56,653 nucleotides of DNA from RXIX01 sp003989075 (GTDB lineage: Bacteria > Pseudomonadota > Gammaproteobacteria > Competibacterales > Competibacteraceae): positions 1 to 56,653 of the forward strand of contig JAKOYN010000037.1 in the NCBI GenBank assembly GCA_029780415.1. The letters run 5' to 3'. The notes under the pieces were generated by a model. It ran no database searches. It was not told where the DNA came from and was given only the letters and a program-made list of their open reading frames with translations. The first letter of the stretch is position 1. Every line of letters starts with the position of its first letter. This document shows positions 1 through 7,343 of this stretch, piece after piece. The translations under genes were made by a program, and so were the position numbers.

Positions 1-1142
1 ACTACGTCCAGCGCCAGCACGAAAATGCCCCCTTTGGGCAAGCTAAGGATCCTCTCACGCTCTGAAAATAGTTGAATCTTCACAGCATCAACATTAGCGG
101 TCTCCAGTTTCCCCAACGGCGGCAGTTCCACCAGATCCCACTCGCAACGACCTTGGCGCGGGGTGTAATGGTAAAGTTGCTCGCGCAGTTGCAGGCTACT
201 CCATGTGAGCCGGGGTGGAGTCTTGAGCGGGGCTAGTGGCACGTCCAAGACCAGTGGTGCGCTGTCGCGCTCCACTGCGAACTGCGCCATGTTCGGCTGA
301 CTGTTCTTGAGGATTCGAGCAGGCTTGATACCCGAGTTGCGCGGCGTGCTCGGTGTTGAAGGCGCGGGCGTGTCTATCAAATCCGGCGTGAACAACGTGA
401 AGTGGTAGTAGTCCGCCGGTAGGTTCGACAAAATTTCCTGTTGCAAGCGCCGGTACAGCGTGGCGATGCGAGTTTCTGGCCCGATCAGGATCAGATAAAA
501 CGGCCGCTCACCGGTGTAATCCAGCGGCTTGCCTCCAGAAAGGTCGTAGATCTTGTCGCTGAACGGATTACGGATACCCAGCAGGGCGACGTGCTTGCCT
601 TGTTGAAGGGCTTGAGTCAGTGGTCGGCGCAGCGCACCCGATGCGCTTAGATCCAACTCTGCCCCGCTGAGAAACAGATCGGTGATGATCACCGTCAAGA
701 CACTGGCATCCTGTTCGACCGCCTTGGCGATTGGATCGCTAATTCGGCTCGAATCCTTCAGGCGCGGGTCGCGGTAGAACGATTCGCGAGCAGCGTTGAG
801 AAAATCACCACGGCTCATGGCCTGCACGGTTTTTCCGAACCTGAAATAATCCACCTTGCTGGCCACCATGTCCATCCACTGGGGCAGCGTCTGAATCAGG
901 TCCTTGTAGGGGATATCGCCGCTTAGAGGCTTACCGCGCCGCAAATAGCCGGCCATGCTGCCCGAGGCATCAACCCACACGACCACCGGCCCAGCCTCCT
1001 CAACCGGCGGCATTTTGGTGATTTTCGGTTCGAGATCAACGGGTAGGCAAGCCGGACGCTCCGAAGAACCACATGCCACCAGCAAGGTGGCCCACAATCC
1101 CAAACCGAGCACAACTAGCCCACGTCTCCAGCAACGCAACAT
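1..1142 (-). CDS. von Willebrand factor A lipoprotein (3' end outside window)
   Basis: The frame is open from an ATG at 1142 to the window edge (380 codons), so the gene is partial. Residues 8-24 form a lipoprotein signal ending in a lipobox (LVAC, Cys24); Gly follows the cysteine, which fits sorting to the outer membrane. A vWA fold begins near residue 53, with the metal-site motif DASGS at 58-62 (DxSxS) and a second strand ending ITDLF with Asp155. The rest, to 380, has no domain I recognise; residues 257-268 are a Pro/Ser/Thr-rich linker. vWA domains usually bind proteins through a divalent metal, so an envelope binding or scaffold role is inferred. It is divergent from the motor-like gene pair starting at 1309 and shares its 166-bp control region, suggesting joint function. 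Confidence 0.8.
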   Translation of the reverse strand, partial: MLRCWRRGLVVLGLGLWATLLVACGSSERPACLPVDLEPKITKMPPVEEAGPVVVWVDASGSMAGYLRRGKPLSGDIPYKDLIQTLPQWMDMVASKVDYFRFGKTVQAMSRGDFLNAARESFYRDPRLKDSSRISDPIAKAVEQDASVLTVIITDLFLSGAELDLSASGALRRPLTQALQQGKHVALLGIRNPFSDKIYDLSGGKPLDYTGERPFYLILIGPETRIATLYRRLQQEILSNLPADYYHFTLFTPDLIDTPAPSTPSTPRNSGIKPARILKNSQPNMAQFAVERDSAPLVLDVPLAPLKTPPRLTWSSLQLREQLYHYTPRQGRCEWDLVELPPLGKLETANVDAVKIQLFSERERILSLPKGGIFVLALDV

Positions 1143-1203
1143 GTGAACCCTCACCAGCGTGACGGACGGTAATGCCACACGGTCTTAGCGATTACCAAGG
1201 TTA

Positions 1204-1212
1204 TGGTATAGT
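1204..1212 (+). promoter_or_regulatory. Predicted extended -10 promoter for the motor-like gene pair
   Basis: TGG followed by TATAGT (1207-1212, five of six matches to the consensus) is an extended -10 element about 95 bp before the ATG at 1309. The -35 region is weak. It lies in the 166-bp divergent gap between the vWA lipoprotein gene and the gene at 1309. Prediction by eye only. Confidence 0.45.
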
Positions 1213-1308
1213 GGGTTTACGGGCACCACAAGCAAAACCCTTTTGCCGATGCAATGACGCTCTTTCGATACAGGCGGTCACTGACATTCGTCTTAGGATA
1301 ACAAACAT

Positions 1309-3237
1309 ATGAATTCTGCCGTTGAAGCTGAGGCGAGTACGTTCACCTTGCCGCCGCCAACTCTGTGGTGGCGCGCGTTGGATTGGATGTTTGTGGGGTT
1401 TCTCGCGGTAGGGGCGAGCTGGATCGTAGCCTTGAAAAGCCTTGGCATAGGGGTGCCGGTTAGTGACGGCGTAGCGTCACCGATGAACATTGCGTTATCC
1501 GCAACCGGGCCGCCGGTGCTGCTGATCATCATCTACATGTTTTATGCCGTGAAGGCTGAACGCTTCAAGGGGCGCGAGTACTGGGCGGCGGACAATCTCT
1601 ATTACCTGGGTTTTCTCTACACGTTAACCAGCTTGTCCGTCTCCATCGCGCAGTTCAGCGTTGATCAGTCCAACATTGGGATCATCACTTCCAATTTTGG
1701 CATCGCGCTGGCCACCACCATCTTCGGCCTGGCGCTGCGGATCGTGATGAGCCAACTCCGGCAGGATGTCACCGAGTTCGAGCGCCAAGCGCACCAAGAA
1801 CTCAGCCGTGCCGTCCAGCAGTTTCGGACCCGCCTGGACGATAGCACCCATAGCCTCGACGGTTTCAACCGGGACTTGATGGCCAACGTGCGCAAAAATA
1901 CCGACGAACTGGCGCAACGCACCACCGAAATGCTGGACACGCACAGCCAGCACTATATCGAGATGCTGGAGCGGATGAGCGCGGGACTCAAGGATGCAGC
2001 AATGGCTTTGCCGCAGATGGCGGCGATGGTCAACGGCCAAATCGGGGGAACTGTCAAGGCGCTGCAGCGGCTAAACCAGCGCATTGATGCCATCGAAACA
2101 CCGTCTGACTTGTTGGAGCGCAAGCTGGCACCGGCTGCTGCCGCACTAGGGCGGCTGATCGATCAATCTATTACCCATCTGGACGCGGGCACAGCACGAT
2201 TTGACCGATTGCAAGCGGCGTTGGAAACAGCGTTGTCCCACTACGACCAACTCAACACGCTGTTAAAGCAACTCAACCAGACTCACGGTAATCAGGTCGC
2301 CAACGTGCTGCGGGAAACCGAGGGACTGCGTGCAGCATTGATCGCCGTGCAACAGACGAGCGCTCAAACTAGTAACGAACTTACCCAGAACACCAGGCAG
2401 CAAACAGAACTCACCGCCGAGTTCCTCAAGACGACCCGCACAGTGATCGACGAGCACCAACTTGCGTTGCGCAGCGAGCTGGAAGGTATGTATAAGCGAC
2501 TCGAACTGATCAATCAAGAGACCGATATTCGCTACAACGAAACAGTACGCACACTGCACAGCCTTCCACAAGTCGTTGACAAACTCAATGCCACGAACAC
2601 TGCGATAGAAGCGCTAAATACCCAAGCCGCCCAACACGGGGAGCTACTGGCCCGCCTGACTCAGACCAGCGAGATGGTGGCACACGCCGCTGAAACGCAT
2701 CTCGAACGTCTCACACAAACCTCGACGCAGGCGGTTACAGAACATAATACTGCCCTGCGCGGCGAATTAATGACCATGCGCAAACGGCTCGCCGCAATCA
2801 ACACCGAAGCGGACGGGCGCCAGCAAGCGCTGGAGCGGGAAATGGCCCGCTTAGGCGAAATCACGCGAGGTTTCGATGCTGCCCAGCACGCACTGGAGCG
2901 TCTGAGCACATTGGCCAGCCAGCAAGGCGAAACGCTGGTGCGGTGGGCGCAAACCCACGAGCAATCAAGCGCAGCAGCCGAGCACGTCTTGCACGCCTTA
3001 CAGGAAGAGTGGCAACGAACGCAAATCACATCAGCGAACCTGATGCAAGCGAGTACAAGCTCCAACGAGCGGTTGGACGTCATCGCCCAGACGCTAGGCG
3101 ATAGCCTGCGTGTGCAACGCGACCTGATAACGACGAGTCAGGCGGCCATCCAGCACTGTTTGCAGCACGAACAGCCCTTCAAAGAATCAGCGCAGCCCGC
3201 GAACCGCTTCTCCCTATGGTTCGGCCGGCGCGGCTAA
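1309..3237 (+). CDS. MotA/TolQ/ZorA-like four-helix membrane protein with long coiled-coil tail
   Basis: 642 residues. Four membrane segments are visible at about 26-44, 62-82, 96-116 and 124-146. The third carries a Gly-x-x-x-Thr pattern (GFLYTL, 101-106), and the fourth reads GIALATTIFGL (131-141), like the Thr-bearing pore helix of the MotA/TolQ/ExbB/ZorA proton-channel family. From about 150 to 620 the protein is almost all predicted coiled coil, and 382-468 and 478-564 are two copies of a unit with exact 96-residue spacing. ZorA of the Zorya anti-phage system has this design (channel helices plus a long cytoplasmic tail), but I cannot show homology beyond motifs. The start is chosen at ATG 1309 with AGGA upstream. 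The partner gene follows after 6 bp. Function as the stator half of an ion-driven motor is inferred. Confidence 0.7.
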   Translation: MNSAVEAEASTFTLPPPTLWWRALDWMFVGFLAVGASWIVALKSLGIGVPVSDGVASPMNIALSATGPPVLLIIIYMFYAVKAERFKGREYWAADNLYYLGFLYTLTSLSVSIAQFSVDQSNIGIITSNFGIALATTIFGLALRIVMSQLRQDVTEFERQAHQELSRAVQQFRTRLDDSTHSLDGFNRDLMANVRKNTDELAQRTTEMLDTHSQHYIEMLERMSAGLKDAAMALPQMAAMVNGQIGGTVKALQRLNQRIDAIETPSDLLERKLAPAAAALGRLIDQSITHLDAGTARFDRLQAALETALSHYDQLNTLLKQLNQTHGNQVANVLRETEGLRAALIAVQQTSAQTSNELTQNTRQQTELTAEFLKTTRTVIDEHQLALRSELEGMYKRLELINQETDIRYNETVRTLHSLPQVVDKLNATNTAIEALNTQAAQHGELLARLTQTSEMVAHAAETHLERLTQTSTQAVTEHNTALRGELMTMRKRLAAINTEADGRQQALEREMARLGEITRGFDAAQHALERLSTLASQQGETLVRWAQTHEQSSAAAEHVLHALQEEWQRTQITSANLMQASTSSNERLDVIAQTLGDSLRVQRDLITTSQAAIQHCLQHEQPFKESAQPANRFSLWFGRRG

Positions 3238-3243
3238 ACCGTC

Positions 3244-4125
3244 ATGAGCAATATCATCCAACAGAACCAGAGTTATCGGCGCGGGCTGATTCTGGGTCTG
3301 ACGATTGCGGAAAGCGTTGTGCTAATCATTTTTGCACTGTTGTTAATTCTGACAACCCTACTAATTAGTAAGGACAGCCAACTTAAAACCTGTCAAAGTG
3401 AAAAACAGACGCTTGCTGAGCACTGTCATGATACCGATGAATTACTAATATCACTTCGGGAGCAGAATAAAAAAATAGTTGCATTAGAGAAAAAAATTTC
3501 TGGTCTTGAGGCTGAATTGAACGCGCGAATCCAAAAAATTTCCAGTCTTGAAAAAAAAGCGGCTGATCTTGAAGCGCAATTAACTAAGCTGGAAAAAGTG
3601 CGGCAATTGCTTGAACGGATTAACCAACAAATTCCTGGCGATCAAGCGCTCTCAGAAAAACTAGATGTTTTGATCAAGCAAGCGGAAGCGTGGAAGCGAC
3701 TCGTCCAGCAGCTTACAAAAAGCCAAGCAGTACCAGATGAACAAATTCAGGGGATGCTCAACAAAGCTTTAGAAAAGATAGGAACTGAACGGCCATCCTG
3801 CTGGGTGGCTAACGATGGCAAGCCGCAATACATTTTCACAATTGAGTTGCGTGCTAACGGCGTTATCGTTCATGACAATGCGATTCGCCCTGAAGAACAA
3901 CAGCAGTTACCAATCGAATCATTTTTGCTTGGTAGCGAAATGTCTTACGCACAGTTTCGCAATGCTGCGGAGGCGCTACGCTCGTGGGCCAAGGAAGAGC
4001 GGGCTGACAAGCAAAGTTGCGTCTTTTTTGTGAGGGTTATCGACCGAACTCCAGCCAATCAGAAAGCACTTTACAAGAATCGGCTACGCATCGTAGGTGA
4101 GTATTTTTACTATTTCGAACCTTAG
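3244..4125 (+). CDS. Single-span coiled-coil membrane protein, candidate MotB/ZorB/ExbD-like partner
   Basis: 293 residues. One membrane helix spans about 15-42, with Glu23 near its start (IAESVVLIIF), the place where MotB, ExbD and ZorB carry their proton-binding Asp. A Leu/Lys/Glu-rich coiled coil follows (about 50-125), then a helical linker and a compact C-terminal domain (about 183-293) starting RPSCW and ending in an aromatic YFYYFEP. I do not recognise this domain, and no OmpA-type peptidoglycan-binding motif is evident. It starts 6 bp after the four-helix gene, with no clear ribosome-binding site, so translational coupling is likely. Composition differs sharply from its surroundings: many A-runs and much lower GC, a sign of horizontal acquisition. 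A partner role in an ion-driven complex is inferred from gene order, topology and Glu23. Confidence 0.65.
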   Translation: MSNIIQQNQSYRRGLILGLTIAESVVLIIFALLLILTTLLISKDSQLKTCQSEKQTLAEHCHDTDELLISLREQNKKIVALEKKISGLEAELNARIQKISSLEKKAADLEAQLTKLEKVRQLLERINQQIPGDQALSEKLDVLIKQAEAWKRLVQQLTKSQAVPDEQIQGMLNKALEKIGTERPSCWVANDGKPQYIFTIELRANGVIVHDNAIRPEEQQQLPIESFLLGSEMSYAQFRNAAEALRSWAKEERADKQSCVFFVRVIDRTPANQKALYKNRLRIVGEYFYYFEP

Positions 4126-4368
4126 ATGTAGCGGATGACAAAAGCTTGCGGGCAGTGTCCATATCGCCACGATGCAGCATACCAGGGAAAACCGGGATTA
4201 AAGCGGATGCGGGTATAGAAAGCGGGGACATAGATAAAACATTATTGCCGATCCGGTGAGAACCGCCTGTATTTTAATTTATTTTCCAATTTTTTTATTG
4301 AAAAAGCTTTCTCCTCTTTTGTTCTATCCGAGTATTTGGTTGTGACGGCCAGATTGTCCTCTTTGCGA
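4126..4368. other. Gene-free AT-rich gap after the motor-like pair
   Basis: No convincing coding frame. The second half (about 4270-4330) is very AT-rich with T and A runs, but no clear hairpin terminator is present. It ends where a degenerate copy of part of the DUF839 gene begins. Confidence 0.5.
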
Positions 4369-4432
4369 CGTAATGCTTGACCACGTGGGTGAAACTATCG
4401 GCCTTGACAGTCACCTCGGGAATGATACCGAA
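4369..4432 (-). pseudogene. 64-bp degenerate fragment of the DUF839/PhoX-like gene
   Basis: Base by base, 4369-4432 matches 6271-6334 inside the intact DUF839 gene, on the same strand, with 6 differences in 64 positions. Both copies read IIPEVTVKAD followed by THVVKHY in translation. The frame around the fragment is otherwise unrelated. It lies immediately left of an IS200/IS605-like hairpin, so it is best read as a relic left by duplication or rearrangement. Confidence 0.8.
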
Positions 4433-4446
4433 CGGCGTTCTGCGCG

Positions 4447-5136
4447 CTATCCCTCCCCGCCCTGAAGGACGGGGTCTCTCGCGGAGAATCTGATGCATAA
4501 ACCGTTGCGCGGCGTGATGGAAAGGACGAACCCATCAGCGGCGGCGGGCAAATCGGCTGGATCCAGACCGGGCAACAGACGAAATGGCGCGTCTCCCTCG
4601 CCACCGTCCCAGTCACGCGGATCACCAGGACGCTGCGCGAAAGCCGCGCGCCAATTGTCCTCGCGGATGTAGCGATCCATGGCCCAGCTTTGCGGATCAA
4701 GGCCCAGTGCAGCAACCGCCGCGTGCAGCATCTCCGGCGTCAGGGTATTTTCCCAGGGATTACGGCTCGGCGAGGCGGTGAACGGACTGATGGGCGTGAA
4801 TGAGTATTCAAGCTGCAGATTGCCCAATCGCGGCTCGGCGCCGGCCTGCGGGAAATTGTTACCCAGCCCGATCTGATAAAGCCCGTTGCTATGGCAGAAC
4901 AGGCAGGCATTCTGGGTGCCGCGCGCAGTCTCGATATGGCATTGCGCAGGAATATGTGCGTAGGGATTGCTAAAGGTCAGCGGGCTGCGCCAGTCGCCCT
5001 GGGGATAGCGAATTGCCGCTGCTGAGCTGGTGCGCGGGCTGGCGTGGCTCTGGCTATCGCCGCACCCGTTCAGCAGGGCGCTCAGCATCAGCATTGCGAT
5101 GCCACGGCAATACAGGCTCCACGCTCTGCGGTCCAT
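4447..5136 (-). CDS. Cytochrome c-type lipoprotein, probably 3'-truncated
   Basis: 229 residues. The N-terminus is a lipoprotein signal (lipobox LNGC, Cys25). One haem-binding motif CLFCH lies at residues 78-82. The middle is an Asp/Trp-rich periplasmic-looking domain. The last 30 or so residues are encoded by a region that includes the IS-like hairpin at 4455-4474, and the stop follows directly, so the native C-terminus has probably been replaced. It lies downstream of the DUF839 phosphatase-like gene on the same strand (79 bp between them), suggesting a former two-gene unit exported to the envelope. Function beyond a c-type haem protein is not known. Either a shortened but still expressed protein or a pseudogene is possible. 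Confidence 0.6.
   Translation of the reverse strand: MDRRAWSLYCRGIAMLMLSALLNGCGDSQSHASPRTSSAAAIRYPQGDWRSPLTFSNPYAHIPAQCHIETARGTQNACLFCHSNGLYQIGLGNNFPQAGAEPRLGNLQLEYSFTPISPFTASPSRNPWENTLTPEMLHAAVAALGLDPQSWAMDRYIREDNWRAAFAQRPGDPRDWDGGEGDAPFRLLPGLDPADLPAAADGFVLSITPRNGLCIRFSARDPVLQGGEG
4455..4474. mobile_element. IS200/IS605-like terminal hairpin relic
   Basis: CCCCGCCC (4455-4462), loop TGAA, GGACGGGG (4467-4474): an imperfect palindrome of the kind found at the ends of IS200/IS605-family elements (a G-rich stem around TTCA/TGAA). No transposase gene is near it. It sits exactly between the DUF839 fragment and the end of the truncated cytochrome gene. Assignment is from general resemblance, not a database match. 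Confidence 0.5.
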
Positions 5137-5215
5137 GATGCACTCTCCTCGGTGAAAAAATGAAAGCTGGCGGTGGTTGCCGCCAGCTTCTGGTCATGCG
5201 AACTGCCGCAGATGA

Positions 5216-7078
5216 TTACAGACCGGGAATACCGCCGATATAGCCAACCGGGGCGTTGAACCTGTCGATCATCGGCGTGAGCTGCGCCTTGAGATCGGCG
5301 TTGATGCTGCTCGGAAAATCGCCGTAGTGCTGGGCATTGCTCATGATATAGGCGTGGCCATTCAGGTTCTCGACCACCTGCAGGCCGGTGGACTCGGCGC
5401 CGGCGGTGAGGGTGAGAATGCGGGTCAACTTCTGGGTGTCGACGTTATAGGCCCACAGGAAGTTGTTGATGTGCATGCCCGAATCCTCACCGATGAACAG
5501 AGTGCGCATCTTCTCAGAGAAGAACAGGTTGTCGGTATTGGCGATACTGTTCACATCAGCGGTATTGCCAGCCGCGTCGGCACTGATCGGCTTGCCCAGC
5601 AGCGCCGGCTCAACGTACATGCTGACCGCCACCCAGTCGGAATTGATGGCATTGCCCTGGCTGTCCTTGACGCCTGACTGCAGATCCAGTGTATAGGTCG
5701 CGCCGGCCTTGTTCTCGGCCAGGCGGATATGATCAGCCGGCTCGGTAGCGTCGGAGCGCATGCTGCTCTCGATGCGCGACATGGCCATGTACAGCTTTTT
5801 ATCCTTGGCGTTGATCGCGATGCCTTCCATCTTGGTCCACTCGGTGGTGCCACCAAGCAGCGCCGTGTAGCGACGGGTCTCCAGGAAAGCGGCCGCCTTT
5901 TCCATGCCCGGCTTCAGGCGCAGGCACTCATCCGCTGCAGAGCCGGCGCGCACCCGGGTAAAGCCGGCGGCACAACTGCCCGCACTGGGCGCAACGGCCT
6001 CGAAAATGTCGCTGAAGCTCAGGGTTTCGGCCAGCGCCTGAATCTCAGCGTCCGTGCCATGACCGAGCTTGATCCAGCTCAGGTTGGCACGGCCACCGCC
6101 CTGGTCGCTGGTCTGGTTCCACTTGGCGGTATAGACGGTGCCGGCGGACAGATCACCGGCCTTGTCGGCAACAAACATCGTCATCTGCACATAGGCGCCG
6201 TCATCGCCCAGATAGGCGGTGCGCTGATCGGGCATGACTTTGGCCATTTCCCAGGTGCCGCGCGCCATAGCGTAGTGCTTGACCACGTGGGTGGAACCAT
6301 CGGCCTTGACCGTCACCTCGGGAATGATGCCGTAGTGATAGGGATTGGCCTGGCGCTCGCCCTTGAAGTACAGCTCGCCGAGCGCCTTAAGACCCGCAGT
6401 GGTGGTGCCGTAGTTCTTGCTGTCGAGCGGATTGTAGATCAGGTCGTAATCTTCTTCGGAACCGAGGTGGGTATTCCAAGGCGTCTGCGAGCCCGCGCAG
6501 GGAATCCAGAGACCGTTCACGCTGGAGAAGTCAATCGGCCTGACCCGGGCAGCAGTCAGCTTGCCATTGCTGGCCTGGGTGATCTCGCTCAGGGTCATCG
6601 ACATCGGCATGCGCGTATACCAGCCGGGCGTGGTGTAAGCCACCGAGCCATCGCTCAGAAGCCAGTCGTACTCGTAATGGCTGACCAGGAACAGCGTGCT
6701 GTCGATCTTGAGCAGGCTGTTGGAGTCGGGCGTTTCGGCCACCACCGGGTTGCCCATCGGATCCAGCAGCGGCTCCATCCGGTCGTTGTACAACTGGCCG
6801 GCCGCGTACTTCTTGCCGTTGACCTCGGCGATGGGATCCTTAACGCTGAACAGCACGTTATAGGACAGCGGCGCTTCAACCACGCGGCCGTCGGCATAGC
6901 TCAGTTTGGCAACCGACTGGGTGTAGGTTCTGGCCTTTTCATCGGCGGTCGCCGGTGCCGGAGTTTCGGTGAATTCGATCGCCCGCAGCGCGGTGCTCGA
7001 ACTGTCGTTATTATCATCGCTGCAACCCGACAAACTCAGCACTGATAGCAGCGCGGCAGTCAATAACTTCATACGCAT
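5216..7078 (-). CDS. DUF839/PhoX-like phosphatase lipoprotein
   Basis: 620 residues from the ATG at 7078, chosen because it gives a proper lipoprotein signal (MRMKLL... lipobox LSGC, Cys19) and has AGGAGA upstream; a longer frame to 7168 lacks any such signal. The body shows features of the PhoX/DUF839 family: the MEGIAI...LYMAMSRIE strand near 410-432 and the IGEDSG segment near 529. PhoX enzymes are Ca/Fe-dependent phosphomonoesterases, and many DUF839 proteins are untested. An Asp/Ser-rich tether follows the lipid anchor. It precedes a cytochrome c-like lipoprotein gene on the same strand. A fragment of this gene is repeated at 4369-4432. Family call firm, enzymatic activity inferred. Confidence 0.85.
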   Translation of the reverse strand: MRMKLLTAALLSVLSLSGCSDDNNDSSSTALRAIEFTETPAPATADEKARTYTQSVAKLSYADGRVVEAPLSYNVLFSVKDPIAEVNGKKYAAGQLYNDRMEPLLDPMGNPVVAETPDSNSLLKIDSTLFLVSHYEYDWLLSDGSVAYTTPGWYTRMPMSMTLSEITQASNGKLTAARVRPIDFSSVNGLWIPCAGSQTPWNTHLGSEEDYDLIYNPLDSKNYGTTTAGLKALGELYFKGERQANPYHYGIIPEVTVKADGSTHVVKHYAMARGTWEMAKVMPDQRTAYLGDDGAYVQMTMFVADKAGDLSAGTVYTAKWNQTSDQGGGRANLSWIKLGHGTDAEIQALAETLSFSDIFEAVAPSAGSCAAGFTRVRAGSAADECLRLKPGMEKAAAFLETRRYTALLGGTTEWTKMEGIAINAKDKKLYMAMSRIESSMRSDATEPADHIRLAENKAGATYTLDLQSGVKDSQGNAINSDWVAVSMYVEPALLGKPISADAAGNTADVNSIANTDNLFFSEKMRTLFIGEDSGMHINNFLWAYNVDTQKLTRILTLTAGAESTGLQVVENLNGHAYIMSNAQHYGDFPSSINADLKAQLTPMIDRFNAPVGYIGGIPGL

Positions 7079-7343
7079 CGGACATACTCTCCTGGCATTA
7101 AGCGGTGCGCCATGGTGCCCCGGCAGCATTGCTCCACTATGACCATGCCATGACAGCCGCGTGACCACACCATGAAAAGCGCATGACTCAACATCGCGCC
7201 TGGAACGCGCGACTTGGTCTGGCTGGCTGTGTCATGCCGGCCCATGCGCCCCTTTCCAAGGACTCTGGCATGGTCTAAAGTGGGTTTTAGAACACTCCCA
7301 TCAGCATGCTTACCCGCCGCAACCGGATTTCCCCAGCACCTCC

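Noticed and set aside
7169..7343. Sigma54 promoter for pilB
   Set aside because: TGGCATGG at about 7267 resembles the -24 half, but no GC element follows at the right spacing.
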